From assembly GCA_934621295.1 (NCBI GenBank), contig CAKTVB010000001.1:434001-498000 (forward strand): DNA of 64,000 bases. The letters run 5' to 3'. The notes beneath the pieces are model-generated. The model had not been told where the DNA came from, did not search any database, and was given only the letters and a program-made list of their open reading frames with translations. Both the position numbers and the translations under genes were made by a program. Below, in pieces: positions 34,400 to 43,441 of this stretch. This stretch comes from an uncultured Collinsella sp. GTDB taxonomy: Bacteria; Actinomycetota; Coriobacteriia; Coriobacteriales; Coriobacteriaceae. How positions within the stretch are numbered: the stretch's first letter is position 1; each line of letters starts with the position of its first letter.

Positions 34400-35911
34400 A
34401 TGAGGAATGGCGTTATTATCGACGATCGCGATAACGTGGTCGTGGCCATCTATCCGCTGCATGCGGGCGATGAGGTGACATACGCTCTGCCAGGGGGAGA
34501 GAGTGGACATCTGGTGGCAAACCAGGACATCCCCTTGTTTCACAAGCTTGCTCGCAAAGACATCAAGGCGGGCGAAGCGGTAGTCAAATACGGCGAGTTC
34601 ATCGGCCAGGCCACATGCGATATCAAAGCGGGCGATCACGTGCACACGCATAACTGCGTGAGCACCGACGCGATGAAAGACGCGCTTGACGTAGATGCCA
34701 ATGCAGAAACCGAGGCAGCAAAGCCTTCGGCTGCCACGAAGTGCACCCGTACGTTCATGGGCTATCGTCGCGGCGACGGTCGCGTGGGCATCCGCAATCA
34801 CGTGCTGATTCTCCCCACGAGCATCTGCGCTTCCGATACGACCGAGCGCATCGCCCGCGCCGTTGAGGGATGCGTCACGTTCCACAATCAAAACGGTTGC
34901 TCCCAGGTCGACGCCGACCAGCAGCTGACCGTGGACACCTTGGCCGGTCTTGCGGCCAACCCCAACATCCATTCCATCTTGGCTGTGTCGCTCGGCTGCG
35001 AAGGCTGCCAAAACGACCTGGTTGTCGACGCGATTCGCAAACGTACGAACAAGCGAATCGAGACGCTCATCATCCAGCAGGTGGGCGGATCGATCAAAGC
35101 TGTCGAGGAGGGCACGAGGCTCGCGCGCGAGCTGGTGCGCGAGGCCTCGTTGGAGGTGCGCACCGAGTGCGGTATCGACGAGCTCATCTTTGGCACCAAC
35201 TGCGGCGGCTCCGACACCTCGAGCGGCCTTGGCTCCAATCCCTTGATCGGCGAGGTCTCGGATTGGATGGTCTCCCAGGGCGCCACAACGGTCTTGTGCG
35301 AGACTCCCGAGCTGTTTGGCGGCGAGCACATCTTGGCGCGCCGCGCTGCCACTAAGGAGATCGGCGACCAGCTGCTCAAGATCGTCTACGACTACGAGGC
35401 GTACGTCCAGAAGTTCGGTGCCGAGATGCGCGAGGGCAACCCGAGCCCCGGCAACATGGCCGGTGGCCTTACCACGCTCGAAGAGAAGTCCCTCGGCTGC
35501 ATCCATAAGGCGGGTCACAGCACGATCAACGCGGTGTACCCGTATGCCGCGCCGCTCGAGGCCCACAAGGGTCTTGTTGTCATGGACACCCCGGGCAACG
35601 ATCCCTCATCGGTGGGCGGCATCATCGCCGGCGGCTGCCAGCTCGTGGTCTTCTCGACCGGCTTGGGCACGCCCACGGGCAACGCCATCGCCCCGGTGCT
35701 GCGCCTGACCGCAAATGGTCGCACGGCAAAGACCATGGCCGACAACATCGACTTCGATGCGCAGGCCACCATTTACGGTCCGGAGACTATGGAAGAGCTG
35801 CGCGACCAGCTGATCGATCAGGTCATTCGCGTTTGCAACGGCGAACCCACGTGCGCCGAGGCACTTGGTTACACGGAGACGGCGCTGCCCCACCTGTGCA
35901 ACTACATGTAG
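34400..35911 (+). CDS. UxaA-family sugar-acid dehydratase, probable L-fuconate dehydratase
   Basis: A 503-residue full-length altronate-dehydratase-type enzyme. The N-terminal SAF domain (about 1-95, GVIIDDRDNVVVAIYPLHAGD) is followed by the UxaA domain (from about 110, FMGYRRGDGRVGIRNHVLILPTS), with Cys motifs GCEGCQND, FGTNCGGSDTSSG and GNMAGGLTTLEEKSLGC. UxaA enzymes dehydrate aldonates to 2-keto-3-deoxy acids. In this operon the likely substrate is L-fuconate rather than altronate. ATG 34400 with AGAAAGG upstream is chosen over ATG 34352. Confidence 0.85.
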   Translation: MRNGVIIDDRDNVVVAIYPLHAGDEVTYALPGGESGHLVANQDIPLFHKLARKDIKAGEAVVKYGEFIGQATCDIKAGDHVHTHNCVSTDAMKDALDVDANAETEAAKPSAATKCTRTFMGYRRGDGRVGIRNHVLILPTSICASDTTERIARAVEGCVTFHNQNGCSQVDADQQLTVDTLAGLAANPNIHSILAVSLGCEGCQNDLVVDAIRKRTNKRIETLIIQQVGGSIKAVEEGTRLARELVREASLEVRTECGIDELIFGTNCGGSDTSSGLGSNPLIGEVSDWMVSQGATTVLCETPELFGGEHILARRAATKEIGDQLLKIVYDYEAYVQKFGAEMREGNPSPGNMAGGLTTLEEKSLGCIHKAGHSTINAVYPYAAPLEAHKGLVVMDTPGNDPSSVGGIIAGGCQLVVFSTGLGTPTGNAIAPVLRLTANGRTAKTMADNIDFDAQATIYGPETMEELRDQLIDQVIRVCNGEPTCAEALGYTETALPHLCNYM

Positions 35912-36027
35912 GACATGTCGCGGCATAGCCGCGCGGTCATATAGTCGGTTTTGGTTCTTACATGCCGATATGGGACGGCATGAGGCAAATGCGCTGCAAG
36001 AGGCGGCGCAACAAGGAGGTTTTAGAA

Positions 36028-36819
36028 ATGGATCTGCATCTCGAGGGCAAGGTAGTTTTCGTCACCGGCGGTTTTAAGGGTATTGGCAAGGGCATCGCTC
36101 TGCAGCTCGCTCGCGAGGGTGCTGTGCCTGTGGTTCTGAACCGTAAGGACGGCGTCGAGGACGAGTTCCGCGCCGAGATCTCCGAGATCACCAAGACGTT
36201 TGAGATGTACTACATCGACCTTAACGACACCGACGCCATCGCGCCGATCGTCGAGGAGGTCTACAAGAAGTACGGCCACATCGACGGCGTGGTCAACAAC
36301 GCCGGCCGCAACGACAACCTCGAGCTCGAGACCCTTGCATGGCGTGACTTCGAGAAGTCCCTCCATGGCAACCTCACCCACTACTTCGAGCTCGTTCACT
36401 GCTGCTGCCCCTACCTCAAGGAGAGCAAGGGCTCGATTGTGAACATCGCCTCCAAGGTCGCCCTCACCGGCCAGGGCAAGACGACCGCCTACGCTGCCGC
36501 CAAGGGCGCCATCCTCGGCCTTACCCGCGAGTGGGCTGCCGCTCTCGTGCACGATTCCGTCCGCGTTAACGCTATCGTCGTTGCCGAGGCTTGGACCCCG
36601 CTGTACGCCAACTGGATCAAGACCTTTGGTGACGAGGAGGCTCAGCAGAAGCGTCTGTCCCTCATCACCGACCGCATTCCTCTGGAGCATCGCATGACTT
36701 CTGTCGAGGAGATTGCCGACACCACGTGCTTCCTGCTCTCCGATCGCTCCAGCCACACCACCGGCCAGTGGTGCAACGTCGACGGCGGCTATGTCAACCT
36801 CGACCGCGCTCTGGACTAA
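36028..36819 (+). CDS. SDR-family L-fucose (sugar) dehydrogenase
   Basis: A 263-residue short-chain dehydrogenase: TGGFKGIGKGIA (cofactor loop), NNAGRNDN, catalytic Ser region IASKVALTG, and YAAAK. It probably oxidises L-fucose to the lactone, as the SDR in the C. jejuni fucose locus does. AAGGAGG sets ATG 36028. It is 30 bp before the FucP-type transporter. Confidence 0.85.
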   Translation: MDLHLEGKVVFVTGGFKGIGKGIALQLAREGAVPVVLNRKDGVEDEFRAEISEITKTFEMYYIDLNDTDAIAPIVEEVYKKYGHIDGVVNNAGRNDNLELETLAWRDFEKSLHGNLTHYFELVHCCCPYLKESKGSIVNIASKVALTGQGKTTAYAAAKGAILGLTREWAAALVHDSVRVNAIVVAEAWTPLYANWIKTFGDEEAQQKRLSLITDRIPLEHRMTSVEEIADTTCFLLSDRSSHTTGQWCNVDGGYVNLDRALD

Positions 36820-36849
36820 CGCATAGCTTCTATAAAAGAAGGCTAGTTT

Positions 36850-38115
36850 ATGACTGCTAACAAAAAGAACTCGTCCAAGGGCTCGGCCGCAACCGTCGCA
36901 ATCGTCCTCGTGACCTCGCTCTTCTTCGTCTGGGGCCTGACCATGAACCTGGTCAACGCCCTCAACAGCCCGATGGCCAACTACCTCGAGCTTTCCGGCA
37001 CCGAGGCAAGCCTGCTTCAGGTCGCCTACTACGGCGCGTACTTTGTGATGGCCATTCCCGCCTCTATCGTGGCAAAGAAGTTTGGCTACAAGGGCGGCGT
37101 CATCATGGGTCTTGCCCTGTTCGTCCTGGGTTCGCTCGTCACGGTTCCTGCCACCAACGTTGCTTCCTATGGCATGTTCCTTCTCGCCATGTTCGTGATT
37201 GCCGCTGGCGCCTCCACCCTGGAGACCAACTGCAATCCCTACATCACCAAGCTGGGTGACGAGAAGCATGAGTCTATGCGTTTGAATCTTGCCCAGTCCT
37301 TTAACGGCGTAGGCAACATCGTGGGCCCGCTCATTCTCTCTCAATTCCTGGGCTCCACGGTTGCCGCGGGCGATCCGGGCTTTATCGAGGCAAAACTCGC
37401 CTTCCTGTCGAGCATGCGCGGTATGTACATCGTTATCGCCGTTGTACTTGCTATCGTGCTTGCCGTCTTTGTCTTCGTCAAGCTCCCCACGCCTCCCGGT
37501 GACGAGGAGGAGGCAGCGGCTGGCAATGCCGAGAAGGTCTCCTTCGGGGCCATGCTCAAGCGCCCTTATTTTGCCCTGGGCGTCCTTGCCGAGTTCATCT
37601 TTATCGGCTTGCAGGTTGCCGGCATGTCGCTGTTCTCCAGCTTTGCCATGCAGCAATGGCCGGGTATGACGGCCGGCACTGCCGCAGCGTATCTCTCGAT
37701 TCTTTCGCTGCTCTTTACCGTGGGCCGTTTTGTGTCCACCCCGATCATGACCAAGGTCGAGCCCGGTAAGCTTTTGGGCGTCTACATGATCGCCTCTGCC
37801 GTGCTGTTCTTCGTGGCGTTCTTGGGCCTGGGCCCGGTGTCCGTTGTTGCGATGATCGTCTCGTACCTCTTCGTCTCCATTGGCTACCCTATGGTCTTCT
37901 CGCTCACGCTCACCGGCTTTAAGGGCTCTGCTGTCAAGACCGGCTCTTCCGCGCTTGTCATGTCCATTGTGGGCGCGGCCCTGATTCCGCTGCTCATGAG
38001 CGCCATCGCCGATGCTGCCGGCATCAACATCGCCCTGCTCGTGGCTGTTCCGGGCTTCCTGTATGTTGCTTGGTATGGTCTGTTTGGCTCCAAGATTGGT
38101 TTGGAAAGGAAGTAG
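36850..38115 (+). CDS. fucP: FucP-type L-fucose:H+ symporter (MFS)
   Basis: A 421-residue MFS protein with 12 hydrophobic helices. FucP-family marks are SLFFVWGLTMNLVNALN in TM1, VAYYGAYFVMAIPASIV, KFGYKGGVIMGL, STLETNCNPYI and RLNLAQSFNGVG. FucP-like carriers take up L-fucose and some related sugars. Close packing with the SDR (30 bp) and lactonase (5 bp) supports a shared pathway. Confidence 0.88.
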   Translation: MTANKKNSSKGSAATVAIVLVTSLFFVWGLTMNLVNALNSPMANYLELSGTEASLLQVAYYGAYFVMAIPASIVAKKFGYKGGVIMGLALFVLGSLVTVPATNVASYGMFLLAMFVIAAGASTLETNCNPYITKLGDEKHESMRLNLAQSFNGVGNIVGPLILSQFLGSTVAAGDPGFIEAKLAFLSSMRGMYIVIAVVLAIVLAVFVFVKLPTPPGDEEEAAAGNAEKVSFGAMLKRPYFALGVLAEFIFIGLQVAGMSLFSSFAMQQWPGMTAGTAAAYLSILSLLFTVGRFVSTPIMTKVEPGKLLGVYMIASAVLFFVAFLGLGPVSVVAMIVSYLFVSIGYPMVFSLTLTGFKGSAVKTGSSALVMSIVGAALIPLLMSAIADAAGINIALLVAVPGFLYVAWYGLFGSKIGLERK

Positions 38116-38120
38116 CCGCT

Positions 38121-38915
38121 ATGGCTCTTAAAGTAATCGATTCCCACTTCCACGTGTGGAACCTGGACACGCAGGACCTCCCTTGGCTTGAGGGTACCGA
38201 CGGTACTATCACCCACACCTACAAGGTCGAGGACCTCGAGGCAGAGTACGCCCGCCAGGCCGGTGTCGAGTTCGTGGGCGGAGTGTATGTCGAGGTCGAC
38301 TGCGCCGATCACGAGGCGGAGGATAAGATCGCGTATGACCTCAAGGCCGCTCATCCCAAGATGCTCGCTTGCATGCTTCGCAGCGACGTCTCGCCGTGGA
38401 TGCGCGTGCCCGCATTTGCCGCCGGCATTCGCGAGCCGCTCCACATCGACTCCGAGCCGAAGGGCCGCTGCCTCGAGCCGAGCTTTATCGAGGGCCTGCA
38501 CGCAATGGCTGCCAAGGGCCTGCCCTTCGAGTCCTGCAACCGCGTGAACGAGCTCGAGGACGCGTATGAGGCCTTTGCTCAGGCGCCCGAGGAGACGATC
38601 ATCCTTAACCACCTCGGCAATGTGGAGGAACTCTCCGATGAGTACAAGGCCGTCATGAAGAAGATGGCGAGTCTGCCCAACCTGTACGTCAAGGTCTCTG
38701 GCTTCCCCACGCAGGACAAGAAGTTCGTGTCCGATCTTCTCAAGTTCACGCGTGATACGTTTGCGCCCGACAAGCTGCTGTATGCATCTAACTGGCCGGT
38801 CGTAAAGCTATACTCGACCTTTGACGAGCACTTCAGCATTCTGCGCGACGAGTTTGGCGATGATGAAGACTTCTTCATGAACAACGCCGTGCGCGCCTAC
38901 GGCCTTAAGCTGTAG
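38121..38915 (+). CDS. amidohydrolase-2 family lactonase, probable L-fuconolactonase
   Basis: A 264-residue TIM-barrel amidohydrolase (COG3618 type). HFHVW at residues 8-12 gives the HxH metal motif; YVKVSGF and YASNWPV mark later strands. COG3618 members open sugar-acid lactones. Here the product would be L-fuconate for the UxaA-type dehydratase. AAAGGAAG precedes ATG 38121. Confidence 0.82.
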   Translation: MALKVIDSHFHVWNLDTQDLPWLEGTDGTITHTYKVEDLEAEYARQAGVEFVGGVYVEVDCADHEAEDKIAYDLKAAHPKMLACMLRSDVSPWMRVPAFAAGIREPLHIDSEPKGRCLEPSFIEGLHAMAAKGLPFESCNRVNELEDAYEAFAQAPEETIILNHLGNVEELSDEYKAVMKKMASLPNLYVKVSGFPTQDKKFVSDLLKFTRDTFAPDKLLYASNWPVVKLYSTFDEHFSILRDEFGDDEDFFMNNAVRAYGLKL

Positions 38916-38923
38916 CTGATTTT

Positions 38924-38955
38924 CCTGCGCGTCGGCAGCGGCGCGCAGGTTCTTT
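38924..38955 (+). terminator. intra-operon hairpin, weak terminator
   Basis: CCTGCGCG (38924-38931) pairs with CGCGCAGG (38942-38949), followed by TTCTTTT. It may reduce read-through into fucU. Confidence 0.45.
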
Positions 38956-38980
38956 TGGTTTTCGAGAAAAGGGAGTGCAC

Positions 38981-39436
38981 ATGCTCAAAGGTATCCCGCC
39001 GATTCTTTCGCCCGAACTTCTTGCGCTTATGTGCGAGATGGGCCACGGCGATACGCTCGTGATTGCCGACGGTAATTTTCCTGCCGCATCAATCGCCAAG
39101 GATAGCCACCTTGTGCGCTGCGACGGCCATGGCGTGCCCGAGATTCTCGAGGCCATTTTGAAGCTCTATCCGCTCGACCAGTATGTCGAAAAGCCCGTTA
39201 CGCTAATGGACGTCGTGCCGGGTGATGACTGCGAGACGCCGATCTGGGACACGTATGCCGAGCTTGTTTCGAAGGCGGACGAGCGTGGGCGTGATGCCAT
39301 TGGCACCATCGACCGTTTTCCGTTTTATGACGAGGCCAAAAAGGCTTACGTCGTGATTGCCACGAGCGAGCGTGCCCAGTACGCAAACGTCATCTTGCAA
39401 AAGGGTGTCGTATACGAGAACGAGCAGATTGATTAG
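38981..39436 (+). CDS. fucU: RbsD/FucU-family L-fucose mutarotase
   Basis: A 151-residue FucU-type protein that interconverts alpha- and beta-L-fucose. Signatures are LKGIPPILSPELLALMCEMG, the GHGDTLVIADGNFPA motif with the catalytic His and Asp, and the C-terminal YANVILQKGV. It supplies the anomer used by the dehydrogenase and strongly supports fucose as the substrate. AAAAGGGAG precedes ATG 38981. Confidence 0.9.
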   Translation: MLKGIPPILSPELLALMCEMGHGDTLVIADGNFPAASIAKDSHLVRCDGHGVPEILEAILKLYPLDQYVEKPVTLMDVVPGDDCETPIWDTYAELVSKADERGRDAIGTIDRFPFYDEAKKAYVVIATSERAQYANVILQKGVVYENEQID

Positions 39437-39456
39437 GTTTTATAGTTGTTGAATCG

Positions 39457-39498
39457 CACGGAGCTGGGTACCTGCGAAAAAGCCCGTGCTCCGTGTTT
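39457..39498 (+). other. hairpin between fucU and the aldolase gene
   Basis: CACGGAGC (39457-39464) pairs with GCTCCGTG (39488-39495), then TTT. Probably a processing or partial-termination site. Confidence 0.4.
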
Positions 39499-39568
39499 AC
39501 CTGTTGGATTGTGTTTGGATTTGTACGAGAGCGCTTATCGTGCTTATCCCAGAAAGTGAGTTACTACC

Positions 39569-40447
39569 ATGTTTGAAGGCGTTTTTTGTCCCTCTATCAC
39601 CATCACGGATGACGAGGGGAAAATCGATTTCGACCTGTGGGGTAAGCATCTTGACCATCTGGCCGAGGCTGGCATCGACGGCGTTTTGCTGTTTGGCAGC
39701 ATCGGCGAATTCTACAGTGTGAGCCTGGCCCAGAAGAAGGAGGCCCTGAAGTTCGCGGTTGACCATGTTGCCGGCCGCATGAAGGTCTTCGCTGGCGTGG
39801 GCGATACGACCTATGCCAACGTGCTGGAGTTCACGCGCTATGCAGAGGAAGTGGGCGCCGACGCCGTGCTGGCGGTCTCCCCGTATTACTTTGGACCGAG
39901 CGACCTTACCGCCGAGGCTTACTTCGGTGGCATTGCCAAGGTAACGAAGCTGCCCGTGATTCTCTACAATTTCCCGGCGCGCACGGGCACCGATCTTACC
40001 CCCGAGCTGGTGGCTCGCTTGGCTTCGCAGCACTCTAACATCTGCGGTATCAAGGACACGGTCGATACCATCAGCCATACGCGCAAGGTGATCCGCGCTG
40101 CTCGCGCTGTCAATCCCGATTTCACGGTGCTCTCCGGTTTTGATGAGTACTACTTGGTTAATCGCGTGTCTGGTGGCAACGGCGTCTTGAGCGGCCTTAC
40201 CAATGTGGAGCCTGAGACCTTTGTGCGCATGCATCGCGCGTACCAAGAGGGTGACTACGCTACGGCCGTCGAGGCTGCCGAGCGCATCTCGCATCTCATG
40301 GCCGTCTACGATGCCTGCGACTTGTTTATCTCTTCCATCAAGGTGGCAGTGAATCTTAAGGGTTTGCCTGTTTCGACCAAGATTTTCGAGCCGGCTGTCC
40401 AGGCGACGCCGGAGCAGGTGGAGCACGTTCGCGAGCTGCTGGCGTAA
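39569..40447 (+). CDS. DapA-family aldolase, probable 2-keto-3-deoxy-L-fuconate aldolase
   Basis: A 292-residue class I (Schiff base) aldolase of the dihydrodipicolinate synthase superfamily. It has GSIGEFYSVS (pyruvate-binding loop), the Tyr in LYNFPARTG and the Schiff-base Lys in CGIKDT. Position and partners suggest it splits 2-keto-3-deoxy-L-fuconate to pyruvate and L-lactaldehyde, not that it makes lysine. Last gene of the operon. Confidence 0.85.
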   Translation: MFEGVFCPSITITDDEGKIDFDLWGKHLDHLAEAGIDGVLLFGSIGEFYSVSLAQKKEALKFAVDHVAGRMKVFAGVGDTTYANVLEFTRYAEEVGADAVLAVSPYYFGPSDLTAEAYFGGIAKVTKLPVILYNFPARTGTDLTPELVARLASQHSNICGIKDTVDTISHTRKVIRAARAVNPDFTVLSGFDEYYLVNRVSGGNGVLSGLTNVEPETFVRMHRAYQEGDYATAVEAAERISHLMAVYDACDLFISSIKVAVNLKGLPVSTKIFEPAVQATPEQVEHVRELLA

Positions 40448-40524
40448 GGCGGTTTGTGGCGGCGCTGGCCTTTGGCGGCCGCGCGTCTGCTTTTGCTTAA
40501 TTACATTCGTCATCCTCTTTCTGG

Positions 40525-40557
40525 AGGGCGCGTGCCGGTGCGGTGCGCGCCCTTTTT
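40525..40557 (+). terminator. intrinsic terminator of the fucose operon
   Basis: AGGGCGCG (40525-40532) pairs with CGCGCCCT (40546-40553), then TTTT. The rest of the 40448-40754 gap shows no gene. Confidence 0.8.
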
Positions 40558-40754
40558 GCATTTTCACGTGCGTAACCTGTGGAGACGCGAGTTTGCCCGC
40601 GGGTTTTGGCATCAACATGCGTAAACTTGCACAGGCTGCCGGGAACGGCAAAGGCAGCGTGGCAAATGAGGGCCGGAAGGCCGCCACGCCGCAGGTAAGC
40701 GACCAAGTATGGTTGCATGATTGAAAAGCGCATCTAGAGCGCGGGAGGAGACAC

Positions 40755-41765
40755 ATGTCCGAGAACGAGAACATGGAACTGGACGAGACGATGGATATGG
40801 TCGAGCAGGCTGAGGTTGAGGCCGAGGTTGCTACGACTGAGGATGCAGATGTCGAGGCCGCCCCGGCCGACGCTGAGGTTGTCGAGGACGCTGAGGGCGA
40901 CGAGGTCGCCGAGGCTGCCGAGGGCCAGACTGCTCCCGAGGATCTGGATGACAAGCTGTTTGATAAGGTGAACCGTGCTGCTCGCCTGCTGCGTAACCGT
41001 CGCGGTGCTCTTGCTCAGGAGGCCGAGGCCGAGGCTGATCGCCGTCGCGATTTGCAGCGCGCCCTCAAGCTTCTGGAGCTCAAGCCCAAGATGGAGCAGA
41101 AGGAGATGGCTGAGCTCATGGGCATGGGTCTTCGCGACCTCAATGCCATTCTTGCCGAGGCCGAGAAGCACGACATCGTTGCTCGCATCGAGCCCGAAGA
41201 GCCCGATATGCGCAAGGTCATCGTTATGGCCAGCGAGGATGCCGAGGAGCTGATTGCTGCTCAGGCCAAGAAGCGCAAGAAGCTCGTTCCGCAGATTTCT
41301 GCCGATAGCGTCGAGCAGATGCTCGCTCTGCTCGATCAGGTTATCGATCCGCTGGTCGAGATGGGCCTGGACGACGACCGTGGCCCGCGTGGCGGCCGTG
41401 ACGACCGTCGTGGCGGCGACCGCAGCCATGGCAGCCATGGTGCTCCCCGCATGGGCTTCAGCGGTGGTCGCGGTGGCGACCGCGGTGGCCGTGGCGGCTT
41501 TGGTGGCGACCGTGGTGGCCGCGGTGGCTTTGGCGACCGTGACCGCGGTGGCGACCGTGGTGGCCGCGGTGGCTTTGGCGGCCGTGACGACCGTCGTGGC
41601 GGCGATCGCGGTGGCCGCGGTGGCTTTGGTGGCGACCGTGGCGGCCGTGGCGGATTCGGTGGCGACCGCGGTGGCCGCGGAGGCTTCGGCGGCGGCCGTG
41701 ACGACCGTCGTGGCGGCAACGGCGGCGGCTTCCGCGGCAACCGCGGCGGTCGTTTCGATCGCTAA
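40755..41765 (+). CDS. MarR-like winged-helix protein with long RGG-repeat tail
   Basis: A 336-residue three-part protein. Residues 1-68 are strongly acidic (Glu, Asp, Ala, Val). Residues about 70-175 resemble a MarR winged helix (LKLLELKPKMEQKEMAELM, recognition-helix-like GLRDLNAILAEAEKHDIVAR, DMRKVIVMASEDAEEL). Residues 207-336 are a low-complexity Gly/Arg/Asp tail built from FGGDRGGRGG units, like RGG boxes of RNA-binding proteins. DNA or RNA binding with condensation through the tail is inferred. Encoded by highly repetitive DNA at 41380-41760. Monocistronic, with its own terminator. Confidence 0.75.
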   Translation: MSENENMELDETMDMVEQAEVEAEVATTEDADVEAAPADAEVVEDAEGDEVAEAAEGQTAPEDLDDKLFDKVNRAARLLRNRRGALAQEAEAEADRRRDLQRALKLLELKPKMEQKEMAELMGMGLRDLNAILAEAEKHDIVARIEPEEPDMRKVIVMASEDAEELIAAQAKKRKKLVPQISADSVEQMLALLDQVIDPLVEMGLDDDRGPRGGRDDRRGGDRSHGSHGAPRMGFSGGRGGDRGGRGGFGGDRGGRGGFGDRDRGGDRGGRGGFGGRDDRRGGDRGGRGGFGGDRGGRGGFGGDRGGRGGFGGGRDDRRGGNGGGFRGNRGGRFDR

Positions 41766-41800
41766 TTCGTCTCGCGACATAAGCGCTCTGGCGTAAGCGT

Positions 41801-41841
41801 ATGGCGCCCCCGGTTCTTGTGAGCCAGGGGCGCCATTTTTT
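41801..41841 (+). terminator. intrinsic terminator
   Basis: ATGGCGCCCC (41801-41810) pairs with GGGGCGCCAT (41827-41836), then T5. It separates the RGG-protein gene from the convergent pdxT. Confidence 0.85.
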
Positions 41842-41864
41842 GTAAATATCTGTGCGAATAGGTC

Positions 41865-42431
41865 TTACATCTGCAGGAATAGTTGATGCATGCGCAGGTC
41901 ATCGTCGAGCTCGGGATGGAACGCGACGGCGAGTTGCGAGCCTTCACGCGCGGCGACGATGCGATTTTCCACCTGGGCAAGGATTTCAACGCCGGGCTCC
42001 GCATTCGTGATATAGGGGGCGCGGATAAACGTCATCGGAACGCCCGACATGCCTGCACATTCGGCCTGGGCATGGAAGCTTCCCAGCTGGCGGCCATAGG
42101 CGTTGCGCTCGGCCGTGATGTTCATCGTGCCCAGGCGCGGCGTGCCGCGATCGTCGTGGGCGGCAAGGTTGCGCGCGAGCAGGATAAGGCCGGCGCAGGT
42201 TGCAAACGTGGGCATGCCATCTTCTATGCGAGCGCGCAGGCCCTCGAGCATACCGAGCTCCTCCAGAAGCTTGCCCTGCACGGTGGATTCGCCTCCGGGT
42301 AGTACCAGACGATCGAAAGGACGGGCGAGATCTGCTGCCTGACGCAGCTCGATGCAGCCTTCGCCCAGCTCACGCAGACGCTGCTTGTGCTCGATAAACG
42401 CGCCTTGAACGGCAAGAACGGCACAGGCCAT
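41865..42431 (-). CDS. pdxT: pyridoxal 5'-phosphate synthase glutaminase subunit
   Basis: A 188-residue class I glutaminase giving ammonia to PdxS. It begins VLAVQGAFIEHKQ, has LPGGEST (oxyanion strand), the nucleophile region FATCAGLILLA with Cys, and the His-Glu pair in AVAFHPELDDD. It starts 3 bp after the pdxS stop. Confidence 0.95.
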   Translation of the reverse strand: MACAVLAVQGAFIEHKQRLRELGEGCIELRQAADLARPFDRLVLPGGESTVQGKLLEELGMLEGLRARIEDGMPTFATCAGLILLARNLAAHDDRGTPRLGTMNITAERNAYGRQLGSFHAQAECAGMSGVPMTFIRAPYITNAEPGVEILAQVENRIVAAREGSQLAVAFHPELDDDLRMHQLFLQM

Positions 42432-42434
42432 GGT

Positions 42435-43325
42435 TTACTTGCCCCTCTCTTCCATGATGAGCTCGATCTCGTCGGCGTTGATACCCACCATGGCCTCGCC
42501 CAGGTCCTCGGAGAGCTCGGCGATCATCTTGGCGTCGGTGAAGTTTGCCACCGCCTTGACGATGGCGGCGGCACGCTTGGCGGGGTCGCCGCTCTTAAAG
42601 ATGCCGGATCCCACGAAGACACCCTCGGCGCCCAACTGCATCATGAGCGCGGCGTCTGCCGGGGTGGCAACGCCGCCTGCAGCGAAGTTCACGACCGGGA
42701 GCTTGCCCGTGGCATGGACCTCGCACAGCAATTCGACGGGAACGGCAAGCTGCTTGGCTGCCTCGAACAGCTCGTCCTCGCGCAGGGTCACAACATCGCG
42801 GATTTGCTTTTGAATCTTGCGCATATGGCGTACGGCCTGCACGACGTCACCGGTGCCCGGCTCGCCCTTGGTGCGGATCATCGTGGCGCCCTCGGCCACA
42901 CGGCGCAGCGCTTCGCCCAGGTCGCGGGCACCGCACACAAAGGGCACGTCGAACTGGGTTTTATCGATGTGGTACACGTCGTCTGCGGGGGAGAGGACCT
43001 CGGACTCGTCGATGTAATCGATGTCGATGGCCTGCAGCACCTGGGCCTCCACGATGTGGCCGATGCGGCACTTTGCCATCACGGGAATGGACACCGTCTC
43101 CTGGATGCCGCGGATCATTGCGGGGTCGCTCATGCGGCTCACGCCGCCAGCGGCTCGGATGTCTGCCGGGATGCGCTCGAGGGCCATGACGGCGCAGGCG
43201 CCTGCCTCTTCGGCGATGTGTGCCTGCTCGGGGGTGGTGACGTCCATGATGACGCCGCCTTTGAGCATCTGGGCGAGTTGGCGGTTGAGCTTGACGCGCT
43301 CGGCCGCGGTTTGCGTTTGGGGCAT
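42435..43325 (-). CDS. pdxS: pyridoxal 5'-phosphate synthase subunit PdxS
   Basis: A 296-residue (beta/alpha)8 synthase that builds PLP from ribose-5-P, glyceraldehyde-3-P and ammonia. Signatures are KGGVIMDV, the lysine in MAKCRIGH, KGEPGTGDV and NFAAGGVATPADAALMMQLG. ATG 43325 has AAAGGA upstream; the frame can start five codons earlier. It is divergent from pdxR, its likely activator. Confidence 0.96.
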   Translation of the reverse strand: MPQTQTAAERVKLNRQLAQMLKGGVIMDVTTPEQAHIAEEAGACAVMALERIPADIRAAGGVSRMSDPAMIRGIQETVSIPVMAKCRIGHIVEAQVLQAIDIDYIDESEVLSPADDVYHIDKTQFDVPFVCGARDLGEALRRVAEGATMIRTKGEPGTGDVVQAVRHMRKIQKQIRDVVTLREDELFEAAKQLAVPVELLCEVHATGKLPVVNFAAGGVATPADAALMMQLGAEGVFVGSGIFKSGDPAKRAAAIVKAVANFTDAKMIAELSEDLGEAMVGINADEIELIMEERGK

Positions 43326-43441
43326 TGCGGTTCCTTTCATCGTGTCCGCGCGGTGCGCTGCGGGCGATTGGCTGCTTGCTTGGGCGAATATCCTATAGGG
43401 TTTCTAGGGAAATAAACATGACCAGGTGCGCAATTGTTTTT

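Noticed and set aside
39569..40447. DapA-family gene as the lysine-pathway dihydrodipicolinate synthase
   Set aside because: It is the last gene of the fucose-type operon with no lysine genes nearby, so a 2-keto-3-deoxy acid aldolase role fits better.
41380..41760. Tandem GC-rich DNA repeats as a CRISPR-like or minisatellite non-coding array
   Set aside because: The repeats are in frame and encode the Gly/Arg tail of the MarR-like protein; unit spacing follows codons, not CRISPR repeat-spacer form.
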